Shown here one piece after another: positions 6,853 through 13,321 of a stretch of DNA of 13,321 bases. Under the pieces are notes generated by a model, which did no database searches, was not told the DNA's origin, and saw only the letters and a list, made by a program, of their open reading frames with translations. The position numbers were made by a program, and so were the translations under genes. Origin of the DNA: an uncultured Planctomycetales bacterium (GTDB taxonomy: Bacteria > Planctomycetota > Planctomycetia > Isosphaerales > Isosphaeraceae); NCBI GenBank assembly GCA_937997355.1, contig CALKTZ010000268.1, positions 1 through 13,321 of the forward strand, given 5' to 3'. How positions within the stretch are numbered: the first letter of the stretch is position 1; each line of letters opens with the position of its first letter.

Positions 6853-6868
6853 TTGGCACCATCCTTGT
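6853..6868 (+). promoter_or_regulatory. Putative sigma-54 promoter of the PEP-CTERM protein gene
   Basis: TTGGCAC at 6853-6859 is followed by five bases and TTGT at 6865-6868. The GG of the -24 element and the G of the -12 element are exactly 12 bases apart, as in TGGCAC-N5-TTGC. The only departure in the core is T for C in the -12 GC. The site is about 50 bases before the ATG at 6919, in an AT-rich gap, with a TTGAT-AA-ATCAA symmetric element just downstream. A sigma-54 link is known for PEP-CTERM/exosortase systems in some bacteria through the PrsK/PrsR regulators, which makes the context sensible. Confidence 0.5.
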
Positions 6869-6918
6869 CCGTAGTTCTTAATTGATAAATCAACCAGCTC
6901 GATGACAAGGAGTTGATC

Positions 6919-7473
6919 ATGAAGTTCGCCGTGGCGCTGATGGCGATGGTGCCCTTCTTATTCGTGCAATCGGCGAATGCGTCGCCGGTGCTTGTGACCT
7001 TCAGCTATACATTCCAGGATAATACGATCCTCTCCGGCACGGTCGAGGGAGACCTCCAGGCGGACGGCAATCGCGTCCTCGACCTCCACAACATGGATGC
7101 CACCTATTCCGGACTGCCGGGATCGCATTTCACCTTCGGCCCCCCGTACGGCCTTACCGACGTGCTCTCCCTCAACGGTGCCCCACTCAATTTCTGGGGA
7201 TTCGCCACCGACCCCTCCGTCCTCGGGCCGCATCTCGGTTTCATCGTCTCAAGACTCGGTTCGACCAATGATGTGACGATCGGCACGTTCACCACGGAAG
7301 CTAATTTGGTCGCCTATCCGTCCGGACCGGACACCGTCGCGGCCGAGCAATTCGTGCGAGCATCCTACACGGCCTCGGCCGTCGCCGTGCCGGAACCCTC
7401 CTCCCTCGCGCTCGCGGGCCTCGGGCTCATCGGCGCCATCGGGATCGGACGGGCATGGCGGAAGAAAGCCTGA
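6919..7473 (+). CDS. PEP-CTERM sorting-domain protein
   Basis: This 184-residue protein is exported and processed by an exosortase. It has an N-terminal signal peptide (hydrophobic core about 3-17, cleavage likely after ANA at residue 21). A beta-rich, low-Cys body follows (TFSYTFQDNTILSGTVEGDL, later GFATDPSVLGPHLGFIVSR). The C-terminal sorting signal is complete: VPEPSS at 157-162, a hydrophobic helix (about 163-178) and a basic tail RAWRKKA. The body resembles the short PEP-CTERM proteins of planctomycetes and proteobacteria in style, but I cannot assign a function. The ATG at 6919 has AAGGAG with good spacing; a TTG two codons earlier is possible but less likely. No exosortase is in the window, so processing depends on an enzyme encoded elsewhere. 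Expression may be sigma-54 dependent. Confidence 0.92.
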   Translation: MKFAVALMAMVPFLFVQSANASPVLVTFSYTFQDNTILSGTVEGDLQADGNRVLDLHNMDATYSGLPGSHFTFGPPYGLTDVLSLNGAPLNFWGFATDPSVLGPHLGFIVSRLGSTNDVTIGTFTTEANLVAYPSGPDTVAAEQFVRASYTASAVAVPEPSSLALAGLGLIGAIGIGRAWRKKA

Positions 7474-7506
7474 CGCCGCGCCGGAGATTCGATTGAGACG
7501 ATCCAC

Positions 7507-7560
7507 GCCGATGTCGGCGTCCCTTCTCCGAGGCTCGCGGCATCGGCTTCTTTGCTTGTT
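7507..7560 (+). terminator. Probable terminator after the PEP-CTERM gene
   Basis: GCCGATG (7507-7513) pairs with CATCGGC (7541-7547), followed by a T-rich stretch TTCTTTGCTTGTT. A competing local hairpin, ACGCCGA-TG-TCGGCGT (7505-7520), is also perfect. The position, 34 bases after the stop, fits a transcript end. Confidence 0.5.
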
Positions 7561-7807
7561 GCCGGAACTGGTGTCGCATCATTCCCAAGCCTGATGATCC
7601 AGGCTCGCTTCACGATCGGGCGATGCGCGACACCGGGAATTCTGCGATGATTCTCGAATCCGCCCGGCCGGCCGTCTTCGAGAAAATTGCCGGTTTGCAA
7701 CACGCAATCCGCCGATCATCCCTCCTATACCCCCCAGAGTCCCCTTGCATTGTCCAATGAGGACAAATTGACGAGAATTTCGACCCCAAAGAGAGGTGGT
7801 GGGGTGC
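7561..7807. other. Non-coding, AT-richer gap before tex with two inverted repeats
   Basis: No credible gene lies here; the minus-strand frames lack a start context and any protein-like features. Two symmetric elements are visible: TTCTCGAA (7651-7658) with TTCGAGAA (7677-7684) around a GC-rich 18-base loop, and TTGTCC-AATGA-GGACAA (7750-7766). The second is about 40 bases before the tex -35 box and could be an operator. Confidence 0.4.
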
Positions 7808-7836
7808 TTGACAAGGGAAAACCGATCCTCTAGAGT
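7808..7836 (+). promoter_or_regulatory. Sigma-70-type promoter of tex
   Basis: A perfect -35 TTGACA (7808-7813) and a -10 TAGAGT (7831-7836) are spaced by exactly 17 bases. Transcription would begin near 7843, leaving a leader of about 135 bases before the ATG at 7979. The leader can fold two ways: GAACCCTGG (7876-7884) with CCAGCGGGTTC (7901-7911, two-base bulge), or GTTCA (7908-7912) with TGAAC (7918-7922). Confidence 0.7.
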
Positions 7837-7978
7837 GGCCGAAATTGTTACAAGGCGTCCACATGCGCCCAGATTGAACCCTGGCGTAGAGGTCGTAAAA
7901 CCAGCGGGTTCATCGCCTGAACGGGCAACACCTGCTCGACGCCCCTCGTAGTCACACCCGGTGCAGAGTAGAGCCTCC

Positions 7979-10900
7979 ATGGACAACCCGATTCAGGTCG
8001 ACCTGGGCCGGATCGCGCAGGATCTGCAGATTCGGCGCGTGCAGGTGGAGAGTGTCGTTCAACTCCTGGACGAAGGGAACACGATTCCCTTTATCACTCG
8101 ATACCGGAAGGAACGGACCGGCAATCTGAGCGAGGTGACGATCCGCGAGATCCAGATCCGCGTCCAGCGGGTCCGGGATTTGATCGAGCGGAAGGAAACG
8201 ATCCTCAAGACGATCGAGGCCCAGGGGAAGCTCACCCCCGAGCTCGCCGCCGCCATCCGCGCCGCCGACAACCCGAAGCGCCTCGAAGACCTCTACCTCC
8301 CCTTCAAGCCCAAGAAGCGGACCAAGGCTTCTGAGGCCCGCGAGCGCGGCCTCGAGCCCCTGGCGTTCCGGATCTGGCAGCGCGACGAGACCTTGACCGA
8401 CCTGCCCGCCGCGGCCCAGGAATTCGTCAATGCCGAGAAGGGGATCGAGACTCCGGAGAAGGTGCTGGAGGGAGTGGGGCACATCCTCGCGGAAGCGATC
8501 AGCGAGATGGCCCTGGTTCGCGACGCCGTGCGCAAGCTCGTCTGGAAGACCGGCAAGCTCGTCACCACCAAGGGGGAGGTTGCCGAGGGGCAGGGGCTCG
8601 AATACCGGGATTACTTCGAATACACCGAGCCGATCGCGCAAATCCCGCCGCATCGCGTCCTGGCGATCAATCGGGGGGACAAGGAAGGGCCGCTCAAGGT
8701 CAAGCTGGAAGTCTCCCGCCCCGACCTCGACGCGGCGTTCTTCTCGCAGCTCCCGCTCGAAGACCATCCCCAGCGCGAGTTCTTCCACGCCGCAGCAGTC
8801 GACGCGCTCGAACGCCTGATCCTCCCGAGCATGGAACGCGAGGTTCGCCGGGACCTGACCGAAGGGGCCGAGAAGCACGCCGTCGACGTCTTCGCCCGCA
8901 ACCTGAGGAGCCTGCTCCTCCAGCCACCGATCCCCAAGCAGCCGGTCATGGCCATCGATCCCGGCTTCCGCACCGGCTGCAAGATCGCCGTGCTCAACGC
9001 GCAAGGGGACATGCTCGACCAGGGGGTGATCTATCCCCACGCACCCCAGAACCGGCGATCCGAGGCCAAGATCGTCCTCAAGGATCTGGTCGGCAAGCAC
9101 GGGGTCGGCGTGGTGGCGATCGGCAACGGGACCGCCTGCCGGGAGACCGAGGAGCTGATCGCCGAGATCATCACCGAGGGGACCATATTCAGCCAGAATC
9201 CCGACGCCGTCATCCCGGCCCCGGGCGCCGCCCCGGCCCCCGAAGCCTCCGCCGAGCCCCAGGCCGGCGGATCGGAATCGCCCCAGAGCCCGGAAGAATC
9301 GTCGCCCGCACAACCAGCCGAGCCGAGCTCCCCCCCGGAGCATATCTCCGTCGAGCCGGACGCCCCCCCTCAAGATCCGGCCGTCGACCCGATCGCGGAA
9401 GGCCCGGCCCCGGAACCAGAGGCCGCCGCCTCCGACGAGTCGGAACAGGCCTCCAGGTCGGCGGGGACAGTCGAGGGCCTCTCGATCGAAAATCTCCCGC
9501 CGATCAGCGGCGGAGCCCCCGACTCGGAAAGCGACACCGCCTCGGGGGAATCGGCCCTCCCCCCCGAATCCGCTCCCGCCACCCCGGCTCCTCCCGAGCC
9601 GAGCGAATCCGGATCGGCCGAGGCCCACGTTTTGACGCCGGAAGCCCCGAAGGCCGAGGTTCAGGCGCAAGCTGAGGAAACCCATCCGGCCCCCCCGGCG
9701 GAACCCTCCGAAGTCCCTGTCGACGCGACGGCCGTGACGACGGACGCCCCCCAGGCAAGCGAGGAAACTCCTCCAGCCGCCGAAGGTGAAACTTCGGCCA
9801 ACGCCGAGGGAGAAGCCAAGGGACAGTCGGGGCAACCAGGAAAGCCGGGGCAAGGGAAGGGCAAGCAATCCGGCGGTCGTGGCCGATCGGATCAGCGATC
9901 GCGAGGCCCCAAATCGAAGCCGGCCGGGCCTCCCCCCCCGCAGGAGCCGCCCCGCCCCCACCCGGCGGACAACCTCCTGGCGCAGCTCGCCTATGTCATC
10001 GTGAACGAGGCGGGCGCGAGCGTCTATTCGACGAGCCAGGTCGGCCGAGACGAATTCCCCGACTCCGATGCCACGCTCCGCAGCGGGATCTCGATCGGGC
10101 GCCGACTCCAGGACCCGCTCGCCGAGCTGGTGAAGATCGAGCCCCAGAACATCGGCGTCGGCCTCTATCAGCACGACATCAACCCCAAGTTTTTGAAGGA
10201 AACCCTGGACGCGGTGACGTCGAGCTGCGTCAACTTCGTCGGCGTCGACCTCAACACCGCCAGTGTCTCCTTGCTCCGGCACGTCTCGGGGTTGAATCAA
10301 CTGACCGCCCGGCGGGTCGTCGAGCACCGCAAGGAGAAGGGGGCGTTCACCAATCGTGAGCAGTTGATGCAGGTCGAAGGGATCGGACCCGCGAGCTACA
10401 CGCAGGCGGCCGGGTTCCTCAAGATCCTCGACGGCGAGAGCCCTCTCGACCGGACCTGGGTCCACCCGGAGAGCTATCCCGCGGCGGCCAAGCTGCTCGA
10501 AATGCTCGGCTTCTCCCCCGACGCCGTCCGCGACAAGGAGAAGCTCGCCGAGCTCCGCGGCAAGCTGGCCGAGGTGAATGTCGAAGCGGTCTCCAAGGAG
10601 CTCGAAATCGGCGAGCTGACGCTCAAGGATATCATCGAGGCCCTCAGCCGGCCCGAGCGGGACCCCCGCGACGACCTCCCCAAGCCGATCTTCAAGAAGG
10701 GCATTCTCCGGCTCGAAGACCTGACCCCCGGTATGGAGTTGAAGGGGACCGTCCTGAACGTCGTCGATTTCGGCGCGTTCGTCGACATCGGGCTGAAAGA
10801 CTCCGGACTCGTCCACATCAGCCAGTTGGCCAACCGCTACATCAAGAGCCCGCACGACGTGGTGAGCGTGGGAGATGTCGTCTCCGCGTGGGTCATCGGC

Positions 10901-11608
10901 GTCGACCAGGAACGGAAGCGGGTCTCGCTGACGATGGTCAAGCCCGGGACCGAGCGCCCGCAACGGACCTCGCAGGGCGGGGGCCGTGGCGGCTCGCGTG
11001 GCGATCAGCCGAGAGAAGGGCAGGGGCAGGGGGGCCGTCGAGGCGGCGGACGCAATGCGTCGCGTCCTCCCGGCTCGTCGTTGACCGCTCCCCCCGTGGG
11101 GGCGCCTCCGGTCACGGTCCTCAACGAAAATCAATCGCGGCGATCGGACCGAGGGCCGGGCTCGCCCGGCCCCGGGACGTCGGGCTCCTCGCGTGAAGGC
11201 CGGCCCAACCAGGGGGGCGGAGGAGGCGGTTCGCGCTTCGGCTCCGGCGGCCCTCCTCGCGGCGGATCGCGCGGCGGATTCTCCGGCGGAGGACGCCCCG
11301 GCGCCGGCCGCTTCGACCGGCCCAACGCGGGAGGATCTTCGGCCGGTTCCGCGCCTCGTCCCAGCCGGCCGTCCAGGCCCTTGCCCCCCCCGCCGCCCCT
11401 CACCAAGGACGCGATCGAGGGGAACGTGCCGCTCCGCACCTTCGGGCAGCTCAAGCAGCTCTGGGCCGCTCGAAGCTCCGACGAAGAGCAAGGGCAAGGG
11501 GGGACGGGGCCATCGGCACCGCAAGCCGCCCCGGCCCAGGAACCTGCTCCGGGGGCCGCTCCCCAGCAGGGGGAAACCCAGCCGACCGACACGCCCAGCT
11601 CGGAATGA
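7979..11608 (+). CDS. tex: Tex-family S1 RNA-binding protein, enlarged by an internal and a C-terminal disordered region
   Basis: Tex is a conserved cytoplasmic nucleic-acid-binding protein linked to transcription and RNA metabolism. Domains in order: Tex N-terminal helical region (about 1-190) with NTIPFITRYRKERTGNLSEV; the YqgF/RNase H-like domain opening with AIDPGFRTGCK (325-335) and GNGTACRETEE (382-392) and resuming at NEAGASVYS (676-684) and GRRLQDPLAELVKIEPQNIG; helix-hairpin-helix region (about 755-830) with VSGLNQLTARRVVEHR and VEGIGPASYTQAAGFL; and S1 domain (about 914-990) with DFGAFVDIGLKDSGLVHISQL. Length is 1209 residues against roughly 720-790 normally. About 260 disordered residues (404-663) split the YqgF domain, and about 220 Gly/Arg/Pro-rich residues follow S1. 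The frame is continuous throughout. ATG at 7979 is preferred; a GTG at 7961 is in frame but lacks a Shine-Dalgarno sequence. Confidence 0.96.
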   Translation: MDNPIQVDLGRIAQDLQIRRVQVESVVQLLDEGNTIPFITRYRKERTGNLSEVTIREIQIRVQRVRDLIERKETILKTIEAQGKLTPELAAAIRAADNPKRLEDLYLPFKPKKRTKASEARERGLEPLAFRIWQRDETLTDLPAAAQEFVNAEKGIETPEKVLEGVGHILAEAISEMALVRDAVRKLVWKTGKLVTTKGEVAEGQGLEYRDYFEYTEPIAQIPPHRVLAINRGDKEGPLKVKLEVSRPDLDAAFFSQLPLEDHPQREFFHAAAVDALERLILPSMEREVRRDLTEGAEKHAVDVFARNLRSLLLQPPIPKQPVMAIDPGFRTGCKIAVLNAQGDMLDQGVIYPHAPQNRRSEAKIVLKDLVGKHGVGVVAIGNGTACRETEELIAEIITEGTIFSQNPDAVIPAPGAAPAPEASAEPQAGGSESPQSPEESSPAQPAEPSSPPEHISVEPDAPPQDPAVDPIAEGPAPEPEAAASDESEQASRSAGTVEGLSIENLPPISGGAPDSESDTASGESALPPESAPATPAPPEPSESGSAEAHVLTPEAPKAEVQAQAEETHPAPPAEPSEVPVDATAVTTDAPQASEETPPAAEGETSANAEGEAKGQSGQPGKPGQGKGKQSGGRGRSDQRSRGPKSKPAGPPPPQEPPRPHPADNLLAQLAYVIVNEAGASVYSTSQVGRDEFPDSDATLRSGISIGRRLQDPLAELVKIEPQNIGVGLYQHDINPKFLKETLDAVTSSCVNFVGVDLNTASVSLLRHVSGLNQLTARRVVEHRKEKGAFTNREQLMQVEGIGPASYTQAAGFLKILDGESPLDRTWVHPESYPAAAKLLEMLGFSPDAVRDKEKLAELRGKLAEVNVEAVSKELEIGELTLKDIIEALSRPERDPRDDLPKPIFKKGILRLEDLTPGMELKGTVLNVVDFGAFVDIGLKDSGLVHISQLANRYIKSPHDVVSVGDVVSAWVIGVDQERKRVSLTMVKPGTERPQRTSQGGGRGGSRGDQPREGQGQGGRRGGGRNASRPPGSSLTAPPVGAPPVTVLNENQSRRSDRGPGSPGPGTSGSSREGRPNQGGGGGGSRFGSGGPPRGGSRGGFSGGGRPGAGRFDRPNAGGSSAGSAPRPSRPSRPLPPPPPLTKDAIEGNVPLRTFGQLKQLWAARSSDEEQGQGGTGPSAPQAAPAQEPAPGAAPQQGETQPTDTPSSE

Positions 11609-11612
11609 TCGA

Positions 11613-11624
11613 GCCGGGCCCGGC
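11613..11624. repeat. 12-base perfect palindrome after tex
   Basis: GCCGGGCCCGGC lies five bases after the tex stop. It has no T run, so it is not a clear terminator; tex and the permease gene may be cotranscribed across the 56-base gap. Confidence 0.4.
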
Positions 11625-11651
11625 CTACGGGGACCGGATTTCCCCGACTCG

Positions 11652-11666
11652 ATGAATCGGATTCAT
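11652..11666. promoter_or_regulatory. Palindrome overlapping the permease start codon
   Basis: ATGAATC-G-GATTCAT is a perfect 7-1-7 palindrome whose last two bases are the A and T of the ATG at 11665. It is either a DNA operator or a coincidence; as RNA its one-base centre forces some inner pairs to open. The Shine-Dalgarno sequence there is poor (only GGA), so translation may depend on upstream ribosomes or on this element. Confidence 0.35.
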
Positions 11667-12870
11667 GAGCAAGTTCGCCTGGCGCAATCTCCTGACCCGT
11701 CCCCTCCGCACGATCCTGGCCCTGATCGGCCTCTCGATCCCGATCCTGGGGGTGTTGGGTCTCTTCAGCGTTTCCAACGGATTGCGCGACCTGGTGGGGG
11801 ATACCCTCAGCCAGATCGAAGGGGTGATCGTCCTGAGCGACACGGCCGCCACGCCGATCCTGAGCCGCCTCCCCGCCGACCTCCCCGACAAGCTCCGGAA
11901 GATCCCCGGCATTCGGGCCGTCGCCCCCGAAATCTGGTCGCTCGCCCCCGAGGTCGAAGGGCAGAATATTCTGGGACGCGCCCTCAAGGGGATCAAGAAG
12001 GGGGCCGAATCGCTCCTGGATACCCCGCTCGTCGCCGGCCAGGATCTCGCCGCCCATGCCAACCTCAAGAGCGCCGTCTTCCCCAGGGCGATCAAGGAGG
12101 GGCGGTTCCTGAAGGCCGAGCTGGACCGGGGCAAGCCGCACGTCGTCATCAGCCGCAAGTTCGCCAGGGAATTCGCCGACGACCCCGCGAATCCCAAGAA
12201 GGTGGGGGACACCCTCAAGATCGGCGGCAAGCCGTTCGACATCGTCGGCATCTACGAGACCGGGTCGATGTTCCTGGACGTGGTGATCGTCATGGACATC
12301 GACACCGCCCGCACGCTCGTGAGCATCCCCGAGGGCTATTCGAGCGTCTACGTGGAGGCGGCTAACCCCACCGGCTACGACAAGCTCATCGCCGAGATCG
12401 AGGAGACCCTGCCCGGGGTCCACGCCCGGAGCATGGACGAGGTGAAATCGAACTTCGGGATGCTCATGGGGCACGTCGACCGCTTCCTGCTCATGACGGT
12501 CAGCCTGGCGCTCCTGGTCGGCGTGGTGGGGATCGTCAACACGATGCTGATGAGCACCTCGGAGCGATTCGTCGAGTTCGGGGTGATGCGAACCAACGGC
12601 TGGTCGAGCGGCGACGTCCTGAAGCTCGTCACCCTCGAAAGCGCATTGCTCGGGCTCATGTCGGGAATTCTGGGCTGTCTCCTGGCCTGGCTGGGAACAG
12701 TCATTGCGAACCAATTCATTGGAGGTGGAGTGCGGCTCGGACTGGCCCCCTCCCTCTTCGCCCTCGGGCTTGGCCTCTCGATCGTTACGGGGACGCTCGG
12801 CGGCCTCTACCCGGCATGGCGGGCCGCGCGGCTGGTCCCCATGGAAGCGATCCGGCTGGGATCGCACTAG
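11665..12870 (+). CDS. MacB/FtsX-type ABC transporter permease
   Basis: This 401-residue inner-membrane permease is of the type used by LolCDE, MacB and related mechanotransmission ABC machines. It has the standard layout: one N-terminal membrane helix (about 16-35), a large extracytoplasmic domain (about 40-270), then three helices (about 274-296, 322-347 and 360-384). The C-terminal FtsX region shows LLVGVVGIVNTMLMSTSER, EFGVMRTNGWSSGDVLKLV (cytoplasmic coupling segment) and the typical ending YPAWRAARLVPMEAIR. It lacks a fused ATPase domain, which full-length MacB would have; the ATPase is the next gene, 100 bases downstream. The substrate cannot be read from sequence: lipoprotein release, peptide or lipid export and envelope stress functions all occur in this family. 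No membrane-fusion (MacA-like) gene is seen upstream; one could lie downstream of the window. Confidence 0.93.
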   Translation: MSKFAWRNLLTRPLRTILALIGLSIPILGVLGLFSVSNGLRDLVGDTLSQIEGVIVLSDTAATPILSRLPADLPDKLRKIPGIRAVAPEIWSLAPEVEGQNILGRALKGIKKGAESLLDTPLVAGQDLAAHANLKSAVFPRAIKEGRFLKAELDRGKPHVVISRKFAREFADDPANPKKVGDTLKIGGKPFDIVGIYETGSMFLDVVIVMDIDTARTLVSIPEGYSSVYVEAANPTGYDKLIAEIEETLPGVHARSMDEVKSNFGMLMGHVDRFLLMTVSLALLVGVVGIVNTMLMSTSERFVEFGVMRTNGWSSGDVLKLVTLESALLGLMSGILGCLLAWLGTVIANQFIGGGVRLGLAPSLFALGLGLSIVTGTLGGLYPAWRAARLVPMEAIRLGSH

Positions 12871-12970
12871 CGACGAAGACGGGCAATTGACGGGGCGGGG
12901 GACCGATTGGTTTCCGGCTCCCTTCCCCCCGCAGGGCATGCCGGACTCCACGCTCCCGAGAGGTCGACCG

Positions 12971-13321
12971 ATGATCGAGGTGAGGGACGTTCACAAGAAG
13001 TATCGCAGCGGAACCCGCTGGGTCGAGGCCCTCCGGGGGATCAGTTGCCACATCGACCGGGGGCGTTTCGCGTTCATCGTCGGGCCGAGCGGCTCGGGCA
13101 AGAGTACGCTCCTCTACATGCTCGGGAGCGTCGACGCGCCGACCTCGGGCGAGATTCTCGTCGAAGGGATCGACCTGAACCGGATGTCCGAGGCCGAGAA
13201 GAACGTCTACCGCCGCGACAAGGTCGGCTTCATCTTCCAGGCGTTCAACCTGATCAGCAACCTCACCGCGCTCGAGAACGTGCTGATCCCGTTCCTCCCA
13301 CGAGGCGTCACGCCCGAGCAG
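12971..13321 (+). CDS. MacB/LolD-type ABC transporter ATP-binding protein (3' truncated)
   Basis: The first 117 residues of an ATPase are present and the frame is open at the window end. It starts MIEVRDVHKKYRSG, with the A-loop tyrosine expected near residue 11. The Walker A motif GPSGSGKST is at 38-46, and the Q-loop is at FIFQAFNLISNLTALENV (Gln90). The FQ-FNLI--LTALENV wording is typical of the LolD/MacB/FtsE group rather than of metal or sugar importers. The signature motif, Walker B and H-loop lie beyond the edge. The start has GAGAGG about seven bases upstream. Together with the preceding permease it should form one exporter or mechanotransmission complex: the ATPase dimer drives the FtsX-type permease. 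Confidence 0.93.
   Translation, partial: MIEVRDVHKKYRSGTRWVEALRGISCHIDRGRFAFIVGPSGSGKSTLLYMLGSVDAPTSGEILVEGIDLNRMSEAEKNVYRRDKVGFIFQAFNLISNLTALENVLIPFLPRGVTPEQ

Noticed and set aside
5112..6920. A 602-codon minus-strand frame across two exported-protein genes and their gap
   Set aside because: It overlaps genes with clear Shine-Dalgarno sequences, signal peptides and terminators on the + strand, and crosses their hairpins. Its composition is that of a shadow.
9188..9967. Inserted mobile element or intein within tex
   Set aside because: There are no intein splice motifs, no catalytic domain and no terminal repeats or target duplication. The composition matches the disordered tail of the same protein, so an expanded linker is more likely.
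7952..11524. A 1190-codon open frame on the minus strand opposite tex
   Set aside because: It is an antisense shadow of GC-rich codons. Tex is unmistakable on the + strand, and the minus translation is a low-complexity Arg/Gly/Leu/Asp mixture with no recognisable domain.
11193..12365. A 390-codon + strand frame overlapping the end of tex and the permease gene
   Set aside because: It is an Arg/Pro-rich out-of-frame translation of two well-supported genes.

Overview
The window looks like chromosomal DNA from a high-GC planctomycete, most likely of the Isosphaeraceae type. This rests on gene content and protein style, not on a database search. The indicators are a Tat-exported DUF1501 protein, a PEP-CTERM protein, several small exported Gly/Cys/His- or Pro/Tyr-rich proteins with no obvious relatives outside that phylum, a Tex protein greatly enlarged by low-complexity sequence, and GC-rich genes separated by visibly more AT-rich gaps. 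All genes I can support lie on the + strand. The many long minus-strand reading frames are shadows of GC-rich coding sequence.

Layout. Positions 1-172 hold the tail of an unrecognised gene. Positions 206-1695 hold modA and modB, a molybdate-binding lipoprotein and its permease, overlapping at TGATG; no modC ATPase follows. A promoter-like site right after modB precedes a DUF1501 protein (1945-3348). Positions 3585-7473 form an 'exported-protein block': a His/Cys-containing protein (3585-4445), a Gly/Cys/His-rich protein with tandem DnaJ-like CxxCxGxG motifs (4857-5816), a Tyr/Pro-rich protein (6090-6683) and a PEP-CTERM protein (6919-7473). Each has its own Shine-Dalgarno sequence, and each is followed by a hairpin that probably ends transcription, so they look like separate units rather than one operon. 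The PEP-CTERM gene has a sigma-54-like -24/-12 element upstream.

A 505-base gap (7474-7978) carries a probable terminator and then a near-consensus sigma-70 promoter for tex. The tex gene (7979-11608) encodes 1209 residues, against roughly 720-790 usually, because about 260 disordered residues interrupt the YqgF/RNase H-like region and about 220 Gly/Arg/Pro-rich residues follow the S1 domain. After tex come a MacB/FtsX-type ABC permease (11665-12870) and the start of its ATPase (12971 onward, cut by the window end).

How the genes work together. modA/modB form part of one importer and need an ATPase from elsewhere. The permease and ATPase at the end form a LolCDE/MacB-like machine. The exported proteins are probably cell-envelope or surface components. 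I see no mobile element, CRISPR array, rRNA or tRNA. I found no convincing new multi-gene system. The most unusual objects are the interrupted Tex, the exported DnaJ-zinc-finger-like protein, and the sigma-54-like site before the PEP-CTERM gene.
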